A stretch of 64,000 bases of DNA. Origin: Sodiomyces alkalinus F11 (taxonomy: Eukaryota > Ascomycota > Sordariomycetes > Glomerellales > Plectosphaerellaceae). Position numbers and translations under genes: made by a program. The notes beneath the pieces are model-generated. The model did no database searches, had not been told where the DNA came from, and was given only the letters and a program-made list of their open reading frames with translations. Below are positions 35,201 through 46,100 of this stretch, piece after piece. Position 1 is the stretch's first letter; every line of letters begins with the position of its first letter. The stretch lies in NCBI RefSeq assembly GCF_003711515.1, contig NW_021167084.1:848621-912620 (forward strand), given 5' to 3'.

Positions 35201-37230
35201 TACACCACTAACTGGAACTGCGGATCTGCCGCCTGTTTTAAACGGCCTGACGATGCCGAAGATGAATCTGACGATACGGCCATAACCGGCGATACCGTTG
35301 AAATGGGATTATTATCCCCTAACTAATCGGTTCTTGAAGAGGAATTAACCACTGCTGCCACCGCCGTTAATCCGGCATCTACGGCTCCTGCTACGGCAGA
35401 GCTACCTGCTATAGCTAAGTCTCCTTAAACCTCTTCTTCCACTGCCACTGCTAATTAACGTTTCTCTTCTTCTAGCAGAAGAAGCCGCCCTCCTATTATT
35501 CTAACGGCCACTGCCGAAAGGCCTACTCGTAGCAGGCGTCTAACCGACCGTTATACCCCTCCTTCCTTTTATACCTTCTATAATTAGATCGAGATACCGA
35601 AGAAGCCGCTGCTGCGCCGCGATATACCTAAGGAGCCTCTAAACTAGTCTTAAATACTAAAGAGTCCCTATAAATTAGAATAGATTAAGGCCGCCTTATA
35701 GGAGGTCGGCACGCTTAGGTTAATAGGCACCTTTAAATAGTGGGAATAGTCCTACTAGCAGGGGCATAGCTCGGGACTATCTAAATGAGTTCTAAGACTA
35801 CTAGACCTTAAATAGGCTTTTAAGTATAAGGTCGATCCTACTAGTTACGTTAATAAGTTTTAAGGCACACTTATACGTTCGACGAGATTAATAACCTAAT
35901 AACCACCTTAACGCCTACGCCTCTACCCTCGCTAAAAGGACCTTTAGGTCGCTAATAAGCATTATAGCCTATTTCGATCTCGAGACTCGGTAACTTAACG
36001 CCGTTAACGTATTTACTAATACCCTGCTTAACGAAGAGATTTATATTAAGGACCCTCCGGGTTAGTAGTTACTCTAGTCGGTTATAGGCCTTAAAGCCCT
36101 TACTTAGCTCGAGGACGCTTTAAAGTAATCCATATATATCCCTAAATAACGTAGAGGGATTTAAAGGCTACGCCGCACGTTATATAGCCTCCGCCGTTCC
36201 CTAAAGCTATAGCACTAATAGCTCTCTTCCGTACTAGGTAAGTGCGGTTTAAAGTAATTGACCGAAGACGATTACGTTTTTAAGAATAAGGTCCTAATTA
36301 CTTTCTTTTACGTTAACGATATTATCCTGATCTACCGTAAGGAATATTAATCTGCTGCTAATAATCTAGTGCAGTAGATATAGAAGACCTTCTAAGTCAG
36401 GGATCTAGGACCACTTAAGTAGTTCCTTAGAATCCGCGTAGGATGCGATCGTTAATAATATAAGCTATAGTTATCGCTTAATAACTATATCACCGATAAG
36501 ATAAAGGCGTTATAGGTGGATTATAGAGGTCGTAGGGTTAAAAGCCCTCTTCCTTATCCTAACGTTTTAGAACTATCTACTGCCGACTAATAAGCCTCCG
36601 AAGAATTAATCTATCTATATCTTCGGAAGGTCGGTTCTATTAATTACGCCGCCTATTAGACCCGGCCTAACGTCTCTAAAGCCGCTTCGAGACTTACTGA
36701 ATTCAGCACTAACCCGTTAAAATAGCATCACGATGCCGTAGATAGGTGTTTAAAGTATCTTAGCTTAACGAAAACACTATGCCTTTACTTCGGACTACGT
36801 AAAGACTACTAATACCCTATACTCTTTTATACTTAGGACGCCGCCTTCGCTAACGACTATAAGACTCGGTATAGCTCCTAAGGCTATACTATATTATTAT
36901 TCGGGGGTCCTATAGACTAGAAGGCTAATAAGCAAATAAGCGTCGTGACCTCTAGTACTAAAGCCGAGCTTATAGCACTTTCTGCTACTACTAAGCAGTA
37001 TATCGCGACGAGGCGTTTAATAAAGGACCTTACCCTTACCTTTAAGGAGGAACCACTAACTATATACTACGATAATTAATAAACTAAGTAACTACTAGAG
37101 TCGCCGCGGCCTTAGGTTACCTTAAAATTAAAGTATCTCGATATATATCCACGCCCTTTAGATCCGATAAACCGTTTAAAAGGGGACCGTCGCGATTAAT
37201 TAGATCGCCACTAACGATATAGTCAGCGAT
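32250..37230 (+). pseudogene. Copia C2 gag-pol polyprotein, broken
   Basis: Read through stops, domains appear in the Copia order. Gag runs from about 32280 to 33350, including DYIAKTVSPAL-like and lysine-rich stretches. An aspartic protease starts LLIDS.TSRYIT near 33412. A pre-integrase HKRLGHAGV is near 33860, then the integrase core. A low-complexity Ala/Ser/Pro-rich spacer at 34900-35560 has escaped most RIP. The reverse transcriptase has its motif C at 36309-36320, reading YVND where YVDD is expected (GTTGAC changed to GTTAAC). RNase H lies near 36840-37200 (LFGGPID.KANKQ). Stop codons are almost all TAG/TAA at Gln or Trp positions. Confidence 0.8.
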
Positions 37231-37558
37231 AGCCTTATAAAGGTACTTCCCCCGCAGAAACACAGGGCGTTTATATATCTACTTAGTATAGAGGTCCCGC
37301 AAAAATAGGATTAAAGTAATTAACAGAGAAGCCGATCTTCTATTACGTTTTAATTAGAGGAAAACGGTTAATTAGATCGTTATTTTAAGTGTTTTTATGC
37401 CCCTATAGACTGTTATTTGGGTACTGGTTGTAATACTTTTTGACTGCTTTTTGGCTTTAACGCCTATAAGGCGGTTAATTGATATCTAGGCCCGATTTAC
37501 CCTGGATTTTAAGCATTAATTCAACGAGCAGAATAGTTAGAATTAATCCTACTATTCT

Positions 37559-37567
37559 GGGGGGGTG
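37559..37567 (+). other. Polypurine tract of C2
   Basis: G7 followed by TG directly before the 3' LTR, the expected place for priming plus-strand DNA. Comparable G tracts precede the LTRs of C1 (G10) and C4 (G6). Confidence 0.7.
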
Positions 37568-37760
37568 TGTTAGATGCCATAGCCACCTTATCGGGGTGTG
37601 ATAAACCATATTGTGTTAGACGTGTGGAGTACCTCGGTCCTATGTATCCACCCTTATTTCCCCTGCTTTTTCCGTATAGTTAGACATCCCTATAAAGTAT
37701 TATAGACTTCACTTAGATGAATACATATATAATTCCGCGTACCTTATTTGTGTTCTGACA
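37568..37760 (+). repeat. 3' LTR of Copia C2
   Basis: 193 bp, same ends as the 5' copy. At most sites of difference this copy keeps C or G (ACCATATT, AGACGTG, TTTGTGTT) where the 5' copy has T or A, so the 5' LTR has taken more RIP-like hits. Confidence 0.9.
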
Positions 37761-37765
37761 CTTTT
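37761..37765. repeat. Target-site duplication CTTTT of Copia C2, right
   Basis: CTTTT directly after the 3' LTR, matching 31765-31769. Confidence 0.85.
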
Positions 37766-40680
37766 AAAGATATAATGGTCTTTAGTTAGTTACTTTAGGT
37801 CGTACTTACCTAAAACGGAAGAGAGCTATTCATGCTATAGCTTAGGAGAGCGATATAGGCTATGTAACGCCTTATATAGGTATTATATACCGCGCGAGGA
37901 TGGCCGCGATAGCTTTAAAATAGCCTTAAGGTCCTTATCGCTCTTCGTGCCTTTTACTGCTTAAAGTAGCGGCTAGCCGGGCGGATCCTTAACGTAGACC
38001 TCCTCGTTAAGGGTGGCGTGAGTAAAGGCATTAACGGTATTAAGCTAATATATCTTTAGGTCAAAATAAGCAGTAATAGCTATTAATGACCTGAAAGTCC
38101 TTCCTGCGAGGGTGGAGGCATAGGCGTTAAGGTGGTTTTTGGCTATTAATCGCCTCGGACGTATAACCTCGCCTTAACCTTACTAATATACCCCGACGGG
38201 TTAATCTTATACTTAAAGACCTATTTAAGGTCTAAGGTATATTATCCACCCTAGGGTAGCTCTGCTGCTTTAAAGGTGCCTATTAACCTAAGTGTATCCA
38301 CCTCTTATACGGCTGCCCTAAGCCATTATAGCTTATAGGGGCTCTTTAGAATCTAAGACTAATTTAACGGTTTCTTAGATATCTCGCGGCGTAATAGCGG
38401 CTTTTTCGGCTTCTTAAAGGTATAGTAGGAGATATAATTATCGTATCTAGAGGGAGGTCGGCGATTACGAGCAGGCCTCCTTATAGGGGTAGACGTTAAA
38501 GCTGGAGTAGGCGAGCGAGAGGGTTAGTTATTAGGCTATAATAGTAGTAGTAGTAGTGGGATTAGACTTAGCTGCTAAAGATAGGTATACTGCTTATAGA
38601 TTAGTTATTTAAGTAGTAGTAGTAGTGGTAGTAGCCTCTTTAATAACGGATTGGTTAGGTGATAATAATTCTATTCTGATAGTATTATCGGTGGCCTCGC
38701 CTATAGCCTCCTCTAAGGTGGAGGAAGAACTAGAGGAGGAACTACTAGTATCGTTAGATTCCTCTTAATCGCTATATTTAACCGCCGTAGCGATAGACAT
38801 CTAAGGATTGTTAGGAGGTGGCGAGAAGGGCGTATAAGCAGGCCTTAAAGAAGAGGTTATTAAAGAGGGTAAAATTAGTGCTATTAGTGCTGTTATTAAA
38901 GAGGATTGTAAAATAGCAGTTAAAGAGGAAGAACTAACGGCAGGCATAACGGCAGGCATAGTAGTGCCTGCCACGGCCGTGGCAGCCGTTCTACGTGATG
39001 CCTCTTAGTTAGTAGCCTATTAGTTGTTAGAGGCGTTTTCGGTGGTTTTTGCGTTAGTGGTGGTTTTTAATCCTTTACCACCACCGCCGGCCACTCCCCT
39101 AGATCTTAACGATCAAAACTATTATTAACGCCTCCTTCCCTCTTATAAAGCCTCTATCGTGGAGTTCTATTACGTTATTATAGGTATATCGAAATTGACG
39201 ATATCGGTTATAACGCTATAAGGATAATCATTACCTTAATCCAACGGCAGATTAAGCTTTTTATATAACTCTAAAGGCATATTAAGCTCCTCTCCCCTGT
39301 TTTTATAAAGGACTAACTCGTCGAAAACGACGTCCATTATACGTAGGATCCTCCCCAATTTTAGCACCTAAATCCGAAAAATATTAGTGCCCTTATAACC
39401 GATTAAATAACCGATATATACCCTTAGCGCGAGCTTTTTATTCTTATACCTCCCTTCTAGGTAGTTAGTAGTTAACGCGTAAGCCTTAGAACTATACCTC
39501 TTTAGGTAAGCAATTAAGAGATTGGTTCTAGCTATAAAGCTAACGATACCCTCCTTTTATAGCCACGCGTTTAATACTCTCTCGGGGGTTTACTAACCTA
39601 GATCCCTGCGTGGAATCCGGTTATACAGGTACGTGGCTACTATAATAATCTCTAGCTATAAATCCCACTAAAAGCCTAAGGTATCTGCTAATAGCCTCGC
39701 GATAGCGAAGAGAATACCCCTATACCGTTCGGCGTTAGCGTTCTATACGGCTATATAAAGAGCCGATCTTTCTAGCAGGATACCACGATCTAAAGACTAG
39801 TTATCTAGCTTCTTCTATAGCGCCCTCTCTCCGTTAAGTCTAATCACACTAATAAGTAGCCTATACTGCCTTTATAAGAAGAGTTCGAAGTTAGCTATCG
39901 AGGATAGTATGTTTTTATGCCCTAGTATCGTTCTGGTTATGTTTTTATACGTATAGGGATCGTGGAATAGGGTAACTATATCGTCGCCGTTAGCGGCAGG
40001 ATCCATAGATATTAGATCCATGTTAATCCTCTAAAAGGGCCTTATTAGCCTATAGGTGGGTGGACGTCGCGATACTATCCTTTTTACCTTACTAATAGCG
40101 TAAGCCTTATAATCCACTACTAAAGGTACCGCACCTCCTTTTAAAGCCACGATACCTCCTACGCAGCCTTTTAACAGCTGCGCTAGTGCTTAAGGGTTAG
40201 CGTGCCCTAGCCTCTTATGCTATAAATAGGCGTCTGCTACGCTTATAGGCTTTAGGCCCCTTAAGCTATTAAAATAGCTTTGCTATTACTACTATAAGCG
40301 CTATAGCGTGCCCTTAGTCGGTTTAAGGGTATATTATTAGCCGTTAACGTTAATTAATAGTAGGCAGGTATATCGGTCTATTACTAAGATATCTCTGCCA
40401 GTTATAAAAACAGCGTTTTAATCCTTCTATAACCTACGTATAGTAAGTAGCGTTATAGGATATCTATCTATAAACGCTACGCTCTTTAGCATAAGGGTAT
40501 GAGGACGTCCTTTTATATCTTTAACTTAAAGACGTAGGGTGCTATACCCCTTTACTGGATTAGAGGTGCCGCTACCTATCTAAAATCTAATAATAGTAGT
40601 AGCAGGCTAGAAGTCCTTTAGCAGGTGGCGTTAATTAGTTATATACCTTAAGGACCCCGAATCGATTAATATTATTATTA
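37766..40680 (-). mobile_element. Copia C1 body, 5' part (reverse transcriptase, integrase, protease)
   Basis: Continues C1 beyond the C2 insertion. Going up in coordinate, on the minus strand it holds the rest of the reverse transcriptase (to about 38450), a low-complexity spacer with little RIP (about 38470-39110), integrase (about 39150-40300) and the start of the protease, with a GVLKVYN-type reading near 40650 that corresponds to DSGSLRHVTN in C3. It breaks off near 40680 in an ATTATTATTATTTATT run, so gag and the 5' LTR are missing. RIP-type stops occur throughout. Confidence 0.7.
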
Positions 40681-41079
40681 TTTATTACGCTATTCTCGCT
40701 TAGCTAAGCTAAACTAGCCCCCTGGGTAATAGTCCTTCTCTAATTTTCGGGGGGAAACCGTTAATAGATAAAAACCCCCGCGCTCTTATTATATAAGTAA
40801 GTCCTTCGTGCGCGGCCGCTACGCTATTACCCCGTGGCCGCCGTTATACCTCTATTTAATAACCGGATCTTACCTCCGGGCTAGTAGCTAACGGGGGTCG
40901 GCTAGTTAGTTCTAGGTAATACTATGTCCGGCCGCCTACGCCCCCGGCGCGCGGTCGACGCGGCCCCTTACCGTTATCCTTTTCTTTATTCTAAATCTAG
41001 TAAGGTCGGTTCCCTCGCCACGGCTCTCCTGATTTATATCAGAAAGATTATAGCGGGACCGGATTTTTAGGGTCTTTAG
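40681..41079. other. Unassigned RIP-type DNA between C1 and LINE-B
   Basis: Includes a CG-rich segment near 40930-40960 (GGCGCGCGGTCGACGCGG). No domain is readable on either strand. It may be the 5' part of LINE-B or a scrap of another element. Confidence 0.3.
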
Positions 41080-43174
41080 CTATCCTATATCAACGATTTT
41101 TAGCTATCTATAGCGTCTATATCGACTAGAAAAAACTATAAAACCCTAGAAAAAGCCATAGCCTCTCTTTTCGACGTAGTAAAAGTTAACTAAGTCCTCT
41201 TTAACCCTAAAAAAACAGAGCTTATTCACTTCTGTCGAAGACGCTCTAAAGAAGACACTCCGGTCATTATAAGGAGGCATCTAGTTAAACCCGCGCTAGG
41301 TACTATTAGGTAGCTAGGGGTCTAGTTCGATCCTAAGCTATTCTTTAAACTCCACGTCGAAAAACGCCTAAACTCAGCTTCAGGAGCCCTGAATAGGCTA
41401 CACAGGCTAGCTAGTTCGTAGAGGGGCCTTTCCTTTAAGGCCCTACAATAGCTATATATAGCCTGTATAGCCTCCTTAGCTGATTTTGGCTTATAGCTCT
41501 AGTAGGACCCTAAATTACTAAAAAAAAACACCGAGTGGACCGCCTAGAACGCCTACAGTATAGCGCTTTAGTTAGGGCCCTAGGGGCTTTTAGAGGGGCC
41601 CTCTTAAGGCCTTTAGAACTCGAAGCAGTAGTTCCCCTAGTAGCGGTTCGGTTAACTAGGTCTAATAGGCTATATATACCTTTAGAACCTTAAAATTCCT
41701 TCCGAACCACCCTACTAAACGCCAGCTCTTCGCTAGCGTTTAAAGGGGGCCAGGGGACGAAGACTAAGAAAACCTCGCCCTTCTTTAGAACCTATAGCCT
41801 ACTACATAGCTCTATAGGCTAGGCCTAGAAACAGTGGCTTTAGTAGGTTAGTCTTAGGATGTTAAGGGTCCTTCGGCTAGGTAGGAGTAGGAAGCCCCCT
41901 AGGCCTCGGAACCTATAGCGGACCTAAGACCCTTTTTCCCCCTTAAAGACCGGCCTAAAATAGATACCGGTCCCGATACCCCCGATTAGAAAATAGCCTA
42001 CCTTAAAGCCCTCGCTGAAATTTAATAAGGCCTAGGGGAATAGGCTGCTATTTTCTATACCGACGGCTCTCTAGGCCACCCTACTAGGCCCTCTATAGAG
42101 CCTTTGCAGACTATAGCCGTTATAATATGGTGGACTAATACTAGAAGGTCCTATAAAGCTATAGGCTTTAACCTAGGGACCGCTACCGAAGTCGCGGACG
42201 CCGAATTATACGCTATTCTTCAGGCCCTTTACACTACCTTATAGTAGACGCCTAGGCCCTTAGAGTGCTATATTTTTAGCGATTTATAGGCGGCTATTTA
42301 GAAGCTTTAGCGTATATTATAGTAGGCTATAAAAGCTATAGCCCTTATCTTACGCCTTAAGTAACTAGGCACTTCGGTCTTTATATAGTAGTGCCCCTTG
42401 TATATAAGGATAGAAGGGAATAAACTAGTAGATAAAGTAGCTAAAGGGGTATTAGACCCCGAAAAAGCTACTAGTTCTATTAGTTTAGTTACCCTTAGCC
42501 ACCTAAAACGCCGGGTTAACGAGGTCTTAATTTAAGACTAGAAAGCTTTTTAGAACGACGAAGAAGAGGCGGAAAAAAGAGGTAAATCGGTGCGTTTAGG
42601 CCGCCTTTATAGGCGCCTAGTCCGCGATAACCTCCGTTTCTCCTAATAACCACTACTAATATAAGGCCCTAGGTAGGTAAAATCGGCTTTTACGTATTTA
42701 AAAACCGGCTTCGGATACCTAAAAACCCACTCAAAAAAAAAGGCCTAAAACTACGCTGATAACCGCTATTCCTGTCCGGGCTCCCCTATACAGGATACAG
42801 CACACCTTATTCTTTCCTATCCTTTTTATAAAGAAGAACGAAAAGCCCTGCGGGAGGCCCTAGCAGGCCTACCGCTATCTCTGCCGCTATTATTCGGTAC
42901 TAAAAGAGGAATACAGGCCTTATAGGCCTATCTTTTAGCTACTGAAATAGCCTTGGCGGAGTAGTATGGAGCGCAAACTACGATTCCTGCAGTCTAGTTA
43001 TTTTGCTTTGGTTTTCTACCTTTTAGGTCTATTAGGCAGATTATTACGGAGGATTTCCTTTATTTATTACTATATTACGCTTTATTTTACTATACCTAGC
43101 TTCTGATAGCCTTTAGCCCCTAGGGGGATAGGCGCCACGCCATAGCTTTAGGGCTGTATGCGCGTAATGAATAA
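41080..43174 (+). mobile_element. LINE-B, 5'-truncated non-LTR element (end of RT, RNase H)
   Basis: A second LINE family, less mutated than LINE-A. It starts within reverse-transcriptase motif C (YINDF for Y.DDF) and runs through the thumb, with FNPKKTELIHFCRR near 41200 and IRWLGVQFDPKL near 41305. RNase H follows at 42050-42450. A C-terminal segment reads HLILSYPFY, and then the 3' end AATGAATAA is reached before a C15 run. It is 5' truncated in the usual LINE manner. It sits tail to tail with LINE-C. Confidence 0.75.
42050..42460 (+). pseudogene. LINE-B RNase H domain, catalytic residues still readable
   Basis: One frame reads FYTDGS with the first Asp at 42062-42064, then DAELYA with Glu at 42203-42205, then SDL.AA with Asp at 42281-42283. 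Spacings of 47 and 26 codons suit RNase H. The frame is held for over 200 bases despite TAG codons at apparent Gln/Trp positions, so damage is by substitution rather than indels. In LINEs this domain removes RNA from the RNA:DNA hybrid. Confidence 0.75.
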
Positions 43175-43189
43175 CCCCCCCCCCCCCCC
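43175..43189. repeat. C15 homopolymer at the LINE-B/LINE-C junction
   Basis: Fifteen C residues followed by GCGGGGGCC, placed between the 3' ends of two oppositely oriented LINEs. Its length is likely to vary or be misread. Confidence 0.8.
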
Positions 43190-44065
43190 GCGGGGGCCTT
43201 TATACTATTATATCCTCGGCGCCTAACCTATTAGACCGACTCCTATTAGGTTATAGGCGTACCCCTCCTCGAGGGTAATAGGCAGATCCTCTCTAGGAAG
43301 CCCGTTATACTATTAAGGGCGGTAAAAGCTGCCCTGTTCGTAAGGATCTCTATAAGGGTCTCCTCGAGTTTAAATCTACGGGTCCGATCCCTGTTCTTAT
43401 TGTAGTGCTATAGCTAGGATAGCTATCTACGGGAGTTCCTGACCTTACGGCAGTAGGCGAAGTGCTCCCGGGTCTTCTTATAACTATAGCTATAGTCCGC
43501 GACGTAGTCCTTGTAATAAAACCGTTTATAGTATTTATCGAAATCTCTATACCTAGTATATGCCTGTAGGAGGCGTCTTAGTATCCTACGTAGTAGTCGG
43601 AGTTCTTCGGGCTCCTTCTTACTAAAGCCTAACTTCTTCTATAACGCCGTTATATACCCACGGGGTCGGTTCTTTATATACTATTTTTAAAGCTTAGTTA
43701 TATAGCGTTCTATAGCCTATACCTAAATATTAGCCTAGGTTGGCCTCTTATTCTCCGGTAGTATCCCTTATATATCCTCTATATTATATAGTTTATCCGC
43801 CCTCTTATTACCCGGGATCCCTATATAACCCGGTGCCTAGTATAGCTAGGCCTTATTAATAGAGGCGAGGCGTTATTACCAGAGAAATATATATCTTAAA
43901 GATAGCGGGGTAGTTTTAGCGAGTCCCTATAAAATAGCTTAATTATCGATATAGCACGTAGTATCGCCCGTTCCGGGTAGCCGTAACGCCGCCGCTAGGC
44001 CTTTAATAGCTCCTATTACCTCCTTATTAAATACCTCCGCGTTACGTAGCCTCGGCTAGAGGTGA

Positions 44066-44073
44066 TTTCTCTA
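44066..44073. repeat. 8-bp target duplication TTTCTCTA of the fold-back element, left
   Basis: TTTCTCTA adjoins the left terminus and is repeated at 44513-44520. Confidence 0.85.
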
Positions 44074-44512
44074 GGGTAGGGTTAGTCCGACTAGGGCACT
44101 TCTGACAGCGCTTAACGCCAGCCGCTGCCACTTCTGATTATACCTAGATACTTCCACATAATCTATATACCTACGATATCGTTAATTAAACGAACCTACG
44201 ATATCGTTAATTAAACGAACCTACGATATCGTTAATTGAACGAACCTACGATATCGTCGATTGAACGAGCGACGATATCGTTAATTAAACGAACGACGAT
44301 ATCGTTAATTAAACGAACGACGATATCGTCAATTGAACGGAGCGACGATATCGTCAATTAAACGAACCTACGATATCCTGTAATTGAAGGTAGGCACGTA
44401 GATTGTGTGGAAGTATCTAGGTACAATCAGAAGTGGCAGCGGCTGGCATCAGGTGCTGTCAGAAGTGCCCTAGGCGGAATAACCAAGTGCCCTAGTCGGA
44501 CTAACCGTACCC
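44074..44512. mobile_element. 439-bp fold-back/MITE-like element with internal minisatellite
   Basis: Terminal inverted repeats of about 95-120 bp begin GGGTAGGGTTAGTCCG on the left and GGGTACGGTTAGTCCG on the right (minus strand). They include GGGCACTTCTGACAGC and CAGCCGCTGCCACTTCTGAT. The right arm carries a second 22-bp copy of its outer motif (GGTTATTCCGCCTAGGGCAC). The middle is a tandem array at 44170-44390. The 8-bp duplication suits MULE- or hAT-type transposition, and the GGG start recalls the MULE at 45665. There is no coding sequence and little RIP. Confidence 0.8.
44170..44390. repeat. Palindromic minisatellite, nine units of 24-25 bp
   Basis: Units of the form CCTACGATATCGTTAATTAA plus CGAA, repeated nine times with small changes. 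Most units hold the ten-base palindrome ACGATATCGT and several the eight-base palindrome TTAATTAA. Some units begin CCTA and others GCGA or CGA, so there are two subtypes. The last unit is degenerate (ATATCCTGTAATT). The array has no spacer/repeat alternation of a CRISPR. Confidence 0.9.
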
Positions 44513-44520
44513 TTTCTCTA
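44513..44520. repeat. 8-bp target duplication TTTCTCTA of the fold-back element, right
   Basis: Matches 44066-44073 exactly, after which LINE-C sequence resumes. Confidence 0.85.
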
Positions 44521-45656
44521 CTATCGCGCTAGATAAAGAAGGCCTAGGTTACGTTCAGGCCTTTTTTTAACCTATCCGAATACACTAGGGTATAGTCGGG
44601 TAGTAAGGAGTTTACCTATATCTTAAACGCGGTAGCTGCTTTATCCTTAGGTCTATTATTAAACGGTTTCCTAACACGGCCTTCTAATAAACCGGGGTTA
44701 TATTAGGGGATACCGGGGGTTATATATACTAGTTCCTTAGTCCGAAGGATCCTTAATCTCCGAACGGGTGTTTTGGTTTTCCGGGTATCGCCGTATATAA
44801 CCGGGGTAATAGTCTATACTACCGGGTAGTCCTTATCTAACCCTATAATCCGCGTAGTAAACCGCTAGCGGAGGTATTCGGTATACTCCTTTACAGAGGG
44901 TATACTAGACTCTCGGTATAAGGCTAGTATAAAGGACTATCCTCTATATTAGTAAGACTGCCCGTATTATAGTTAGCTATATATAGGTTATAGTCCGTAG
45001 TCGGGGGAGGTAATATAATAGCGAATAGCACCACTTCTTACTAATTATATTAGTATAACCCTAGGCTAAGACTATACGCCCTTCCTACTAGATTTTCGTA
45101 GTATAGTATATAACTATTAAGACGCACGCGTGCTAGTATAGCTTTTTAAAGCAGGGCGGGGTTTAGGCTATATAAGGTATTAATAAGTCCTCGGATATAG
45201 TTAGCGACTTTAAGGCCCTTCTTCGCCTATATCTTAACGTAGGCGTCGAACTTAAGTTTTCTATCTATATATATACCGAGCTATCTTATTAGGGCCGGGT
45301 AAAAGCGGCCTTAATAATCCACGGTATAGGTAACCGTAACCTCGTAGTCGAATCAGGGAACCGCTATTAAGAGAAACTAGGGGATCTTTTATTGTAAGAA
45401 AAACTAGGTCTTAGCCTTATCGAAATCCAGTTCTAGACTATTTTCTATACACTATTAGAGCTATTACTCTAGTATTTCGGTCGCTAGCTTCACCGCCTCC
45501 TTAAGGTCCGTATAGGCCGCGATAATATAGGAGTTATCCGCGTAACCGAAGCGGTTTCCCTTATTAGGTAGTCGGTGTATATCTATAATACTAAGGGTAT
45601 ACCTAATCAGGGAGGCTAGCGATCCTTATGATAAACCCACAGGGTCTAGCGGAGTA

Positions 45657-45664
45657 TACTTATA
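45657..45664. repeat. 8-bp target duplication TACTTATA of the MULE, left
   Basis: TACTTATA before the left terminus, repeated exactly at 49762-49769. Confidence 0.9.
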
Positions 45665-45826
45665 GGGAGCGTATAAATAGCAGGCACCTTTGGATATCCA
45701 GCAGGCAAAATATGCATATGCAAAGGTAAGTTCCTTTATATATAAACTGCCCACTAATACCGGGGTCTCGCCTGCGCAGGTATAAGCAGTGATATTTTAT
45801 ACGTAGCTCTTAATTCGTAATAATAG
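45665..45826 (+). repeat. MULE terminal inverted repeat, left
   Basis: 162 bp, inverted match to 49600-49761. It includes AAATATGCATATGCAAAGG where the other arm has AAATATGTATATATAGAGG, so the right arm shows more CpA-to-TpA change. Confidence 0.9.
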
Positions 45827-46098
45827 TTAATAAACTACCTAGCTAATAATAGCCTTAGAGGCTTAGACTGCTATTTCGTTAAGTTCTAGTATCTCGCAAA
45901 TAGCCTCCTTAAGTGCCTTTTCTATCTCCTCACGTATACGTAAGTCTTTATCTAATTAACCCTTAAACTAGGCGGAAATCTCGCCCTCGCGATACGTAGT
46001 CTAGTCACTCTAAGTCTCTTCTAGAGCTTCCTAAGATTCCTCTTCGTTAAAAACATCGTTAAAAATACGGGCGCTAGCCTTTAGGGCTTATATACTAC

Positions 46099-46100
46099 TA
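46099..46100. repeat. TA target duplication of the mariner copy, left
   Basis: TA adjoins the terminal repeat; the partner TA is at 47486-47487. A two-base TA duplication is the rule for Tc1/mariner, though two bases alone prove little. Confidence 0.6.

Larger units (their letters stand above)
31770..37760 (+). mobile_element. Copia C2, structurally complete element nested in C1
   Basis: 5,991 bp with LTRs at 31770-31962 and 37568-37760, a primer site, a polypurine tract and 5-bp target duplications. The internal polyprotein has gag, protease, integrase, reverse transcriptase and RNase H in Copia order but is full of RIP-type stops. By eye the two LTRs differ at seven positions, six of them C/T or G/A, so they are about 96% identical. 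The element is complete in structure but dead in coding. It interrupts the reverse transcriptase of C1. Confidence 0.9.

Noticed and set aside
40900..40980. CG-rich patch as a CpG-island promoter
   Set aside because: Fungi lack vertebrate-type CpG islands. CpG is simply not lost under CpA-directed RIP, and no gene follows.
44170..44390. CRISPR-like array
   Set aside because: Units abut without unique spacers, the sequence is palindromic, it sits inside a transposon, and the genome is fungal.
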